The notes below the pieces were generated by a model. The model saw only the letters and a list, made by a program, of their open reading frames with translations, was not told the DNA's origin and made no database searches. A program made the position numbers and the translations under genes. Below, piece by piece: positions 35,010 to 45,768 of a stretch of DNA of 64,000 nt. The stretch lies in contig WOFQ01000017.1 of the NCBI GenBank assembly GCA_012184525.1, forward strand, positions 124,001 to 188,000, read 5' to 3'. The first letter of the stretch is position 1. The number at the start of each line of letters is the position of its first letter. The DNA is from Xenoacremonium recifei. Its lineage: Eukaryota > Ascomycota > Sordariomycetes > Hypocreales > Nectriaceae.

Positions 35010-36929
35010 TCACGCGAGAGATCGGATGATGTAGAATAGGAGGTACGCCTGCGCACCTAGAACCTCTGACAGACTGGCAAGCTCGACTTTATGATCGTTG
35101 AACTTGAACCACTGCACCACATTAGTTGAGTGCACATACCGAATAGTATAGCGGGGAGAAGAACGATACCTGATCGCCGACGCGGCAGTAGGAGACGTAG
35201 TGTCCAGTCTCAATCTCGCCTACATGGACGACGACGCTGAGAAGATCATATGTGCACGACCTCTCCAGCTCTAGCGATTCACGGTTGTCCCTGCGCACGC
35301 GGTTCGTATACGGGAGCATGTTGAGTTGTAGAGGGAATCGGACCGCGTTATCGATCTTGGACGCGGCTCGATCATGGCGGCCTTGTCGATATTCGAAGCG
35401 CTAAGACGGGGATGTTAATATCCTTGCCAGGTTCAATGTAACGGCCCGAAGGTCGAATTTGCATGATGGAAGAGATAAGCTTACCTTGAGCTGAATCGAA
35501 AGCACGTTGGGTAAACGTTTGATGCTTGTATGCCGTCGCGCCTGCTGGGTCGATTCACAGTGATTGCACCTGTATTCGCACTTGTCGGATTTCACATATT
35601 CTTCGTCCAAGCACTCCTTCAGGGTAAGAGCCGGATGCTTCTGACCCGTCTTTTTGATTCTTCTTGTCACCAGATTCTCCAAGCCCAGGCTCAGATCAAG
35701 AAAGGATTGAACTGCGTGGCTCTGTCCGGAGCAGTTCTGGCAAATCGTGGTTGTTTGCATTTTGCCATAGAAGGTCTGATGTATCACGCAATTGCAGCTG
35801 TGCTCGCTGCCAATCTCGGGCCTCTTACCATCGCCGTTTCGTTCGTGAAGCTCCTCTGCAATGAACTGGAAGAACTCGTGAGCATCTTGCTCCTTAGTGG
35901 TCACTAAGTTCTCAAACGCTTTCTTCTCGGATATCCAGAAACCGGACAAAATGTTGGCCGCCGTGTAACCGTTGGTGTTTTCCAAAGCATAAAAGTCTTG
36001 AAACATATCATCCATGGCGCAACTAAGGCAATGGGGGATCTGACAATCATTGCTCTGATGGCCGTCACTTAGGTAGAAGTTGCGGAGTAGCGGATTGTGC
36101 AAGAAACTTTGCAGGACGACGTTTTGATAGCAGGTGGCTCCAGCATTGTAAATGCCGCGAAGGCCATTTGCTCGACAGGAAGCCGTAGTAGTATTTGAGG
36201 CAATGTATCGCGGGTCCTCCTTGATCGAACCTTCGGTGAAGAGCTCGTCGTGCTTCCTCTTGCGACCTGTTGGCGCCGATGATTAGTGCAATTCGACGAG
36301 GGGTATTGTAGGTAGAGGTTTTCTTAGAAAACGCGAGGTTGACTGATGTCGAACGGCTCAGATAATACGTACCAGAGAATGATCCAGTTCCTATCTTCCG
36401 CACTCGAAGCTCCTCAAGCGTTGGATCCCAGACTAAATCGTCGCAGATCTGGCAGTACAAGGCACCGCTGCGAGAATCCACGTCTGTAGAATATTAGCTT
36501 GCAATCGCCAGCTTTTTTGCTACACGAGCACATACAAAACCGATGCGATTTCTTCGTCCCGTGTTTTAATCGATCTTCTTCGGGGACGGTCGTTGGGCAT
36601 TGCAGGCAAAGGTAATTTGAGGTGAGCGATGTCACGGGCCGTCCTTCCGGGTTCGTCGAGGTTTGGGGAACGATCGGGGTTGCATCGAAGATGCCACGCA
36701 ATATCATCTTGTAATGTGATATTGAACTGTTCATGACCTCTTGTCCTTGTGAAAGTAGGAGCTGGACATGCTCTGATCAAGAGTTAGAGACGGATGACAC
36801 AAGTCAAGGACTAGCAGGCATCGAGCCGATCAAGGGAATCATACCGCAGCCAAACATTGGCGCTCCCGGAATAGGCGATTTGACCTTGACATTCTTAGGG
36901 GACGCGGGGGTAGTTGGACGTGCAGACAT
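35010..36929 (-). CDS. UBP8: SAGA deubiquitinase Ubp8 (USP22-like)
   Basis: Removes ubiquitin from histone H2B as the catalytic part of the SAGA DUB module. Exons 36929-36845, 36772-36536, 36483-36373, 36266-35485, 35400-35170 and 35111-35010 give 515 residues. The N-terminal ZnF-UBP domain begins at FGCEHVQLLLSQ and includes NYLCLQCPT, KKSHRF and ALYCQICDD. In the USP domain Cys190 is in YNAGATCYQNVVLQ and His472 in ETGHYVSYCR, with HKVELASLSEVLGAQAY closing the fold. Zinc-type CxxC pairs are also present (CEYRCNHC). All catalytic residues are intact. Start is the ATG giving MSARPTTPASP; no upstream ATG is in frame. Confidence 0.94.
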
Positions 36930-38124
36930 GGCGTCAGGAGTCTGCCAGGGGGACGGCTGTAATCCTGGCTTTGGAGTGGACGAGCACAACTGAAACGCAA
37001 CGATGATGTAGTCTCGAATGCCTGATCGGAGAGGCTAATAATTCCAGGGTAGTATATGTGTGTTCTATAATGGACGTCGAAGACGACTCGGTGGCTCGGG
37101 ATATAAATCGTCGGTCGTTGATCGAAGGCCCTCGAAGGTACCCAGGAGACGTAATTAGATTTGATCAGAATAAAGTTGTCCTGTAGGTACGGTGTCAGAT
37201 CAATGCAAACAGGATATCAGGCGGGGTACTAAAAGCCAAGGTTGACGTACGCTGCCACGACTCTAGATGCCGGTTCAACGGCAAACACCGCAGGGCCTTG
37301 TAAGGACGGGAATGGGAGAGGCTGACGCTGCAGCTTCATGAAAGTCGATGGAAAGGACAGAGCAAATTGGGTAAGGGTCAGAAGAGTGCAGATGGAAAAT
37401 AGAATTGACGCCACCGGGAACTGGCGCTCAGCTCATCCAGGGTGAGCTGGTGGCATGTGAGAGAGAGGTGATATCACGAGGTAGAAAGGACCAATTTCTC
37501 GTGATCACCTTCGGGGAAGCAACTGGCGGACAGTTCAGATGCGTCTTGCCTTCCCTTGTTCGAAGTGCACGGACGACTGGGCCGATAAGATAAGAAATTT
37601 ATTTCGTGCTCCGCTCCCGTCCCTGAGCTGAGGTTAGGGGCTCCCGGAATTACCTAAGGCATTTGCTGGTGACCTATGGCGTATCTTTTAGTGGCTCTGT
37701 TGGAGATCCCGGGGAAACCTCAGTGGCCATTTACCTTACACAAGGCAAAGGGTATACGGGATTGTGCCGAGGCTCTCTGCTGAAAGCCGCCCGGCCCCTC
37801 AAACCTATCCTTCAGCAACACTGCATATCTCCAAGGCAGTCATCTTCGCACACTCTCGCCTCCAAACGCAGCCTGGCATACATCGTTGACTGTATTCTGA
37901 GCATGACGTCCACAGTATAATAGACGCTACGGTTCGCTCCGTTTCATCAGTCCCGCTTCCTGGGGACTTCAACCCCCGACCCCTCATCCCCCGGCCTCCG
38001 GCACGCTCGATTGAACAGGCCGTACCCCGGAGCCCGGACCCGGACTCGATCCGGCCAACAACTCCGCTGGGAATAGATATACCAACCCTTAGTTTGGAGA
38101 CGAGAGTAGATTGACCTGTTTGTC
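36930..38124. other. divergent intergenic region UBP8 / LACTB2-like gene
   Basis: 1.2 kb with both promoters. A minus-strand frame of about 110 codons (37180-36842) is open but has no usable ATG and no recognised domain; it overlaps UBP8 exon 1 and is treated as chance. Confidence 0.5.
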
Positions 38125-38979
38125 ATGGCGACTCAGCTCGTCGCCCTGCCGGCCATTGAGCGGCTTAGTCCTGCGTGCATCCGCATCTTAGGCGGGAATC
38201 CGGGCAAGTTCACGCTCCAGGGCACCAACACATATTTGCTGGGGACTGGCCGCCGCCGCATCCTGCTTGATACTGGCGAGGGCCGACAGGCATGGATTGC
38301 ATCGATCAAATCAACGTTGGAGCAGGAGAACGCTGTGGTCGAGTCCGCCCTGATCTCTCATTGGCATGGTGACCACACCGGCGGCATCAAAGATCTTCTG
38401 GGCCTGTCGCCGGAGACGCGTATCTACAAGAACGAGCCCGAGGATGGACAGATTGACATCGCGCATGGCCAGAAGTTCTGCGTCGAGGGGGTCACGTTGA
38501 CAGCCGCTCATACACCCGGACACACCACTGACCACATGGCGTTCGTCTTTGAAGAGGAGGATGCCATGTTCACGGCCGACAACGTCCTCGGCCAGGGCAC
38601 CGCAGTCTTCGAGGACATGGCAACATACCTAAAGAGCCTGGAAGAGATGAAACGGCTCTTCAAAGGAAGGGCATATCCGGGCCACGGCCCCGTGATCGAG
38701 GATGGCCCGGCCAAGATCGCCGAGTACATCGCCCACCGGCGACAGCGAGAAGAACAGGTGGTCCGGACGCTCCGGACATCAGGACCGAATGCCGGCTCCG
38801 AAAACTCTTGGACGGCCATGGAGCTCGTCAAGGTGATTTACAAGGAGGTGCCGGAAGAACTCCATCCAGCTGCTCGGGGTGGGGTTCTACAGATCCTCGA
38901 CAAGTTGGAGAGCGAGGGCCGGGTCTCACGGAACGGAGAGGCATGGAAGTACGTAGACGAGGATAAATCGTCATTGTAA
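38125..38979 (+). CDS. LACTB2-like metallo-beta-lactamase hydrolase
   Basis: Metallo-beta-lactamase-fold protein of the LACTB2 branch. Human LACTB2 is a mitochondrial endoribonuclease; close fungal relatives act as thioesterases for non-reducing polyketide synthases. One exon, 284 residues. The metal motif SHWHGDHTGG is at about residues 78-87, further His ligands lie in AAHTPGHTTDHMAF, then Asp in FTADNVLGQG and His in YPGHGPVI. The C-terminal winged-helix segment (WTAMELVKVIYKEVPEELHP, GGVLQILDKLESEGRV) is typical of LACTB2. No presequence is evident and no polyketide synthase lies in the window, so a housekeeping role is more likely than cluster membership. Confidence 0.85.
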   Translation: MATQLVALPAIERLSPACIRILGGNPGKFTLQGTNTYLLGTGRRRILLDTGEGRQAWIASIKSTLEQENAVVESALISHWHGDHTGGIKDLLGLSPETRIYKNEPEDGQIDIAHGQKFCVEGVTLTAAHTPGHTTDHMAFVFEEEDAMFTADNVLGQGTAVFEDMATYLKSLEEMKRLFKGRAYPGHGPVIEDGPAKIAEYIAHRRQREEQVVRTLRTSGPNAGSENSWTAMELVKVIYKEVPEELHPAARGGVLQILDKLESEGRVSRNGEAWKYVDEDKSSL

Positions 38980-41900
38980 GATACACCGAGGACACCGAGG
39001 ACACCCAAAAGGGGGGGACCTCGCGAGGAATTGACATTCGCTCCTTTAAACTACGTGCAGTTAGACACCCCTCAAGGTTTGCACCGTGAAGTCGTTGGAT
39101 GGCCGAAACAATAAGTATGAATAACATCTTCAAGATTACTTGTCTATTGGCGATTATATAAGAAGGTGGACTTGTATGTACCAAGCCAGACCCATTATCT
39201 GATCTGGCAGTCGCCAGTGTTCTCGTTGATGTGGGGTTGGGGTTTCCGTATAGGCGCATGAACGAACCGAATCGTGTAAGCTTCTAATAAACTGTAAACA
39301 AAGTGGCCGTTATTTTGCAGTCGTCAACACTCTTAACACGAGAGAATCTTTCTCACTGAATCATCTTAGCTGCAAGAAGCGTTCGTCAATTTTTCACCAC
39401 CCTCCTGGACAGCAAATCATACGTTGCCGACCGCCGGGTTAGTCACTTAATGCCAAGGCTCGGCAACGCAGCGGCCGTGCTGCCACTGGAGGTGGACCGG
39501 ATTGACAGTAATTGCCTACTTACAACACAACAGAGCTTCGGGAGCTTCGGGGTGACGACATGAATTACATGGCAACCAGGTGCCCCGATGACCGGGGATA
39601 GTGGAGAATCCTGGTCACGATCCATGTCAGCGGCATCGAAGCCAAGGCCAGTGGCTAGCTAATGCACCCACTGTGAACTAGGGTCATCGGGAAAAGGCGG
39701 TCTTGTTTGTTGGTCTGTGTCCGATCCTGGGTCAAGATCGTGAACAGCTTCACTTTTTAATTTTCTGACACTTTCTACCGCCTCCTTCGAAAGAAGATCG
39801 ACGCTTCGGATCCGATCCTACCTGCTCCGGGCTACTACTATAAGCGGCAGGGGAGTCGCGCGGGGGTTTGAAGTGTGATGTAGGATCATTCGATACTTCT
39901 TACAGGCAACGCTGGCTGCCAGACTGGAAACCAACATAGTTTCGTGCTGGCGTCAAGTATAACTGCCGGTGATCCTTGGAGCCGCGACTCCTCGGCTTTC
40001 TTAGAGGGATCATGCGATGATCATGCTTCTCTGCCCGCGTCCGGGGCCGCGGGGAAGACCGATGGACGTCTTGAGGCACGTATCAACCGACTTCCAACAA
40101 TAACAGCAATGATCTGTATCGCGTTGCGCCATGGAGGCTCGAGTGGACAAGGAACTGCATCCGGAATTGGTCCAGCTGCATTATTAATGGGAGTCGTGCA
40201 GCGGCGATATGGCTCTAATAGCAATCACCAGAACAAGAGGCCGGGATGAAGAGCAAGGATTTCGTGATAACCATCGCCAACACGTCGGCACATCGCTAGA
40301 GCCTTGGCGGACGAGGGTCTTACAGAGTCGGTCTAGCCTGGAAGCACTGCGTTAGCTGTCAAAGAAGCGACAAAAGACGGTTCGAGTGGGCATCGATAAT
40401 CCAGACACATTTGCATGGTGGAGTCGAACGGCATCGCGGGTTCGAGCGTCGCGCGAAACCGGCGGCTAAGGCGGAGCCGTGCCAGCCCTCCCTCCATCAT
40501 GAACTTGCTTCAGCGCTTGTCTCCTCCACGGACGCTCCACATGCAGAGACCTGATCTTATACTGTACGGAGTACTGTGCCGCCTATTTCCAGGACTGACG
40601 GGCCCGGCCCCATAAGTCGTGATCTTATGACCCGGCTGAGGGACAGCCTTGTTGGTGTACGACTGGGGGGGAAGGGTTGACAGGGTGCTGATGTGTTATT
40701 AGCGTCTTGGATCTCGTCCACGTCGTAGTTTCTGATCAATCAGAGGCTGACAAGCTAGGGATTGCAGATAGGCGGGCGTTGAAGATGGAAGGATGGGATA
40801 ACAAGACCTCACTCAGCTCTAAGGCGGATGACGAAGCCCCCTCGGTTACGTTTGATGTTGCATTTTCGCCAAGAAGGCAAACGCTGATGGCAGCTCGAGC
40901 TTTGTCCATCCACGCGTCCGGCGTCGCCATCAATACTAGACGCATACAGCAATTTTTTTGCGACAGAGCACGGAGTGGTCCGGAGCAGCTCAACGAGATA
41001 TTTCGCTGCATCTCCACCATGCTCCGTGGACCCTGGCCTGAGTCACTCTCGCGCGCCGTCCGTGTCCGTGTCCGCCGAGTGGAGACAGCCTTGTAGCAAA
41101 TCCGGAATCATCGGGGTCTCGGAGATAAAATGAACACAAGGCGCGGGAATCCTGTGATAATTATTACCTACCTAGTCTGCCACCTCACTGTTGGGACAAA
41201 GATCCCTGCTGTGGGAGCCGAGACAAATTGGAGAGAAGCAATTGGAAGGTGCCCGCTTTGTTCGATTCCGATGGCTTGTTGACAAAGTAAGAATGGTGCT
41301 GCTGAGTTAGCATTAATTATCATACTTAACAAATCCATGGGGCCGAGGGCCACACAGTCCCTGAAGAAGTATTGTGAGGAGGATCTTCCATTGATGAGCT
41401 TTGACTGTTGTTGTGGCTGGCAACGGCCGAAATACCTCAGTGAGAATGTGGTGTAAGAGAGATCGAAGCTTCCATGTGAGAGGCGGTGACCTGTGGATGA
41501 GGGGTGGTTCATCTGACAAACAGGCAGTGGAAGGACATGCGTATTTACCCCAGCACAGCTGCAGTAGGTCCATGGCACGAGGTCGTAGCGATGTAAGCAA
41601 CTGGACTGGCGAAAAGCTGCAGTGTGTTGATCCCGCGGCTCCCGTTGAGACCTTGGACGTTGCAACAGGCCGGATGCAGCACTGTGTGAGTCTTGGGGCC
41701 AAGCAGACGGGCGGGTCCTGGGCGCCGGCCGAGTGAAGGATGGATCCCGGGCCTCGTGCCGGAGACCTCTCAAGGATTAACAAGGGTTTTCTTTGTCACC
41801 ACCGAAGCGAGTGTCTGCGGCCGCGGAACAGCCATTGTGGCAGCTCATCCACAAGCGCGTTGCGAGGGCGTCTCAGGCTGAGAGGTAGATGACGCAAGAG

Positions 41901-42998
41901 CTATGTCGTGAGAAAAAGCTCGAGCCATGTTGAAGGGTTAGAAGCGAGTCAAAAGAGAGTTCTGTTGATTACATGATGCCGGAGGTGAAGTGGCGGCCGG
42001 TGGCTGGTGGGTGGGTTTGTTGGTTGGTCAGCCACCAGCGGCACCAAAGCAAGACATCGATTGATGAATGGATCCCCCGCAAAGCCACCAGCATACGCCC
42101 AAACGCCATCAGCCGATCGAACGATGATGTAGGTGTTCTGGCGCCCATCTGCAGCCCAGCCAGCAGCCTGGCCGACCTACTCCGTCGGCTGTACCGTCCT
42201 GCAGCGTATTGGGTACGGCTGCTGTCGCGTACCTAGTCCGTGGCCGTTGGCGGCGTCTGGCACACCCGTTCGAACCCCCAAAGTACCTGCGAACCAGGGC
42301 CTCTCCAAGTACCTGTGATCGGCGCTGCTGCTCGCCGGCAGTCGAAGTCGACTTCGACTACATGCGACCACAAGTACTGCTGCGCTCGTCCCGTCGCCCT
42401 CATGCCCGAAGCCCCGAGTTCTCTCCTTCTCATCCACCGACCGCCCAGAAGCCGTCCCACCAGCCCGCTCGCCTCCGAGCTCCTCAGGCTCCTCTGGGCG
42501 TGTCAAGCTTGGCCTTACCGCATCTTGAAGCAATTCGGAAGCTTCGGATACTGTCATGCTGCTTGCCTGCTTGCCCTGCGCTTTCCGGCTCTCGACGTCG
42601 ATGGCTTCGATCTCCGGATATATAACTGCCCTCCCACCGCTCTGGGAAATGGCTATCCTGACCCTGGCCCCCCCTACCCCCCCTCGTGTGCCCGGGAAAC
42701 CTCGTGATTGTTGTTTGATGCTCCGGCGCGAGTGGCTAGAAATTGTTTCTCTCAGTTGCAAAACCTAGGTGTTGCCTGTGTTTCGCTCTTCCCAATATCG
42801 CCACCATATACCCAAGTTTCACTTCCATATCCGAAGCTCGCTACCGGGGTAATTATCAACTGATCAAGCCAACTCTCGAGCGTCAATCCTGTCTTTTGGT
42901 GTTGACCCGCGCTCACCGTCGAATTCCTGGGGTGTAAGTGAGCCGGAGCGGAGAACAAAGACGGGCTGCCCACGGAACGCAGGTCGCAGATCCGCACC
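38980..42998. other. 4 kb gene-poor region upstream of the YTP1-like gene
   Basis: No supported gene. Frames up to about 200 codons (minus strand 41168-41773 and 42177-42761) are Arg/Ser/Pro-rich, lack domains and mostly lack proper starts. It begins with two tandem GAGGACACC units directly after the LACTB2-like stop. A short hairpin (GCTGGTGG / CCACCAGC) lies near 42.0 kb and a 20-base palindrome at 42.34 kb. The last 400 bases are C-rich and fit a promoter and leader for the YTP1-like gene. Confidence 0.55.
42340..42359. repeat. perfect 20-base palindrome
   Basis: AGTCGAAGTCGACTTCGACT equals its own reverse complement. It lies about 640 bases before the YTP1-like start, between two AAGTACCTG direct repeats (near 42280 and 42307) and the coding region. 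A regulatory site for a dimer is possible; none was identified. Confidence 0.6.
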
Positions 42999-45030
42999 AT
43001 GAAATTGTCATCCAGGCTCTCCTCGCCGGCAGTGTGCGCGCTGGTACTCGGCCTCGCCCCCATTGCTCTTGCTCATGGCGGCGACGGTGACATGGACATG
43101 TCTAAAGACGCATCACCAAAGCCTGACTCCGAGTATCCTCCCACCTACTTTTCCCACACCGAACATGTTGGCACTATTTATGCCCATATCACCCTCATGA
43201 CAGGGGCCTGGGTCTTCATTCTGCCCATTGGTGAGTTTCTAAGCCTTTGCGCTATCGATTGGTTGCTACCTACGGATCGGAGTGCTACCATATCCGACGA
43301 CACGTGACTAACACCTTGCAGCTGTGATGCTCTCCATAGCACAATCGCGATACACTCTCCCGCTTCAACTTGGCTTTCTGGCTACCAATGCCATTGGCCT
43401 CGTCCTAGGCACCATCTACAACGCTCAGACGCCTGATTTGTATCCGAACAACGCTCACCACAAAATCGGCTGGATCATAACCTGGATTGTCTGCGCACAG
43501 GTCCTGATCAGCGCAGTTGGCTGGGTTGCCGGGGCCTTCCGAGATGTTTCCCACCGAAGTCACGATGATAGCCAGGGTTTCCTCCCCGTCTCGACCGAGC
43601 CTACGCATGAATCCCAGTACCGTATTCCGGGTGACCTCGAGGACCACCAGCGCAATCTCGGCCCGTATCGCATGTCCGATGACAGCGGACAGGGCACCGA
43701 ACCCAACACCGCTTCGCTGAGAAGTAACTCCGTTTCGACTCTCGATGGGCTCGACGACGAGCCAATCCACGATCGCCATAAGGAATACGACGGTGTAGAC
43801 GACAACGAAGATTTCCAGAGGCCCTCTCGGTTCTCTCGCATTCGCGGCAGCAAGTTTGCCATCAAGGCCGCAAAGCTTGTCACCTCTCGAATTTGGCGAT
43901 ATCTGGATATCGGCTACAAGGTGGTGGATCGTATAATTCTTCCGTTTGGTTTCGTCGCCTTTGCGACTGGTATTCTCACCTTTGGTCGCTTTTTTGTAAG
44001 TCTCTGCGGCCGACTCTTGTGAGTGCGTGGATTCTAACACCACAGCAGGAGGGGAGTGGCATCTTCGGTGGATTGGCGCATTGGATCAAGGGAGGTGTCT
44101 TCTTTTGGCTCGGTCTCTTCACCTTGGGCCGATGGTCAGGCAGTTTTGGAGAGCTTGGCTGGGCCTGGAACGTGCGCCCAAAGCGAAGCCTGCAAAGATG
44201 GCGACCTTCGGCCGAGTTCGTCGAGAGTGCTCTCATCTTCTTCTATGGATCCACGAACATCTTTCTTGAACACATCGGAGGCTGGGGAGGCGAATGGACA
44301 GCTCAGGACATGGAACATATCTCTATTACCGTCTTGTTTATCGGCGGTGGATTGGTAAGCTCTAATTTTGAGGCCATTTCTGAAGTCAAGGCGTGTGCTG
44401 ATCTTAGAAACGCGGCAATAGTGCGGAATGCTCATTGAGTCGAGTTGTATTCGAGAACTTCTGAACACCACTGTGGTCAATGCCAACCCAGAGTACGAAT
44501 ACTCTGATGAGGAGGCAGAGAAGTTGCAGCCTCCGACCACGTACGAATTCTCCTTGAACCCCATACCCGCATTGGTGATACTTTTGCTCGGCATCATGAT
44601 GAGCTCGCACACACAAGCGACGATGATTTCCAGCATGGTCCATAAGCAATGGGGAGATCTCTTGCTTGGAGCATCCCTCGCCAGAGGCTTCACTTATGTG
44701 CTCATGTACTTGAAGCCCCCAAAGTCGGTCCTCCCATCTAGGCCTCCAACTGAGCTCCTGGCATCCTTCGGGTTGATTGCTGGAGGAATCATCTTCATGG
44801 CAAGCGTAAGTCGACACCCATCGTTTGCAAATCTAATAGCATGAGACTGACTATTTCAGGCTGGTGATGTCGTTGAAGGCATGATTCATCTGGACCTGGA
44901 TGCCATGTTCATGTACACCGTCACCATGGGACTGGTTGGTTTGTTGATGGCATGGGTGGTGGTTGTTCTGGCCATCAAGGGCTGGGCTGTTCGTCGAGAG
45001 CGCCGTTCTGGCCCTCACCGGGCTTACTAG
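42999..45030 (+). CDS. Ytp1-like multipass membrane protein
   Basis: Member of the fungal YTP1 family (N-terminal DUF2427 region plus Ytp1 C-terminal region). Function is poorly known; some similarity to cytochrome b561-type membrane proteins is suggested by its heme-like His pattern. Exons 42999-43230, 43322-43995, 44046-44354, 44422-44805 and 44860-45030 give 589 residues. It starts with a signal peptide (LVLGLAPIALA), then HGGDGDMDMSK. Roughly ten hydrophobic helices are split by a polar, Ser/Asp-rich cytosolic loop at about residues 150-250. Conserved His occur in HVGTIYAHI, HHKIGWI, NIFLEHIGGW and MSSHTQATM. Exon 3 has a CAGCAG acceptor, so one Gln may be skipped. Confidence 0.85.
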
Positions 45031-45531
45031 GAATCCCTCTGAAAGGTTGATATGACATATCCGATTGCCGCAGTTTCGTATTGCGGTGGATACACATTTG
45101 CAGGATAGCAGGGCGTTTGTTGCCACGGTCGTGTTCTTTTGAGATACCCTTCATAAACTGAACGACTGTTTGGACAATTCTTCACTAGACTTTTGCGCTC
45201 TCATTATGAGGCTTGAGAGCAGTGTCGTATAATATGAGAGATTGTAATTCGAGTTTGCAGTTTTCCGATAAGCCTTGAGTTGTCTAGCAGATGCTTTCCA
45301 CCTTGTTTCGGAGGCCGGATATCTCTCGTGAAGATTAAAAAGTGTCGAATGCTCGAATACTCATAAAGACATAGATAATAAGAATTTGACGCGCAATGCC
45401 CGCGATGAAAAGAGCATAACGACGATAGGGGAGAGCTTGTGTGCGAGAGCAACCAGCATGGTATGTCGGGATGAGAACAGGTACGAAAGGAAAGGAGGAA
45501 CCAGCAGAATCAAGAACTGTTCGACGAACGC
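45031..45531. other. convergent spacer
   Basis: AT-rich 3' flanks of the YTP1-like and RSA3-like genes; nothing else seen. Confidence 0.5.
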
Positions 45532-45768
45532 TCATTGCGTTTTGCTGGCTCCTCCTTTCTTCGAGGCCGCAACAACCCGCTTGCGATCCTCCTCGGAAAA
45601 CAGTACAGATCCTTGCTGGAGAGCGTGGACCAGGAAAGGGATCGAGTCGGCTTTGAAGTCTTCAGCGTTGCGGACCTTGTCCAGGTCTTCAGATAGCTCT
45701 TGAGTTGCTCGTTGAAGGTAGTAGGAGGAAAACTCGGCTTCCATCTGCTTATCCTGGGCTTTCGACAT
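45532..45768 (-). CDS. RSA3-like ribosome assembly protein, short form
   Basis: Similar to the C-terminal domain of Rsa3, a nucleolar factor for 60S ribosome assembly. A single 78-residue exon: SSYYLQRATQELSEDLDKVR, ADSIPFLVHALQQGSVLF, then a basic end (KRVVAASKKGG). Family members usually have an additional basic and Ser/acidic-rich N terminus, as I recall, which is not found upstream here. The ATG at 45768 is the first in frame. Either an upstream exon is missed, or this copy is short. Assignment rests on wording of the domain, not a search. Confidence 0.68.
   Translation of the reverse strand: MSKAQDKQMEAEFSSYYLQRATQELSEDLDKVRNAEDFKADSIPFLVHALQQGSVLFSEEDRKRVVAASKKGGASKTQ

Noticed and set aside
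36842..37180. Open minus-strand frame of about 110 codons next to UBP8
   Set aside because: No usable ATG, overlaps UBP8 exon 1 in another frame, and no partner exon joins it convincingly.
37229..37414. Signal-peptide-like minus-strand frame
   Set aside because: Starts with GTG, no ATG before the hydrophobic part, and no downstream exon in frame.
40707..41096. 129-codon plus-strand frame
   Set aside because: No proper ATG at its start and no recognisable domain.
41168..41773. 201-codon minus-strand frame in the gene-poor region
   Set aside because: No domain, no coding-like codon use, and the overlapping frames are equally long.
42177..42761. 194-codon minus-strand frame
   Set aside because: Low-complexity Arg/Gly/Ser composition opposite the likely YTP1-like leader.
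38125..42998. Secondary-metabolite cluster around the metallo-beta-lactamase gene
   Set aside because: No polyketide synthase, oxidase, transporter or cluster regulator lies in the window.
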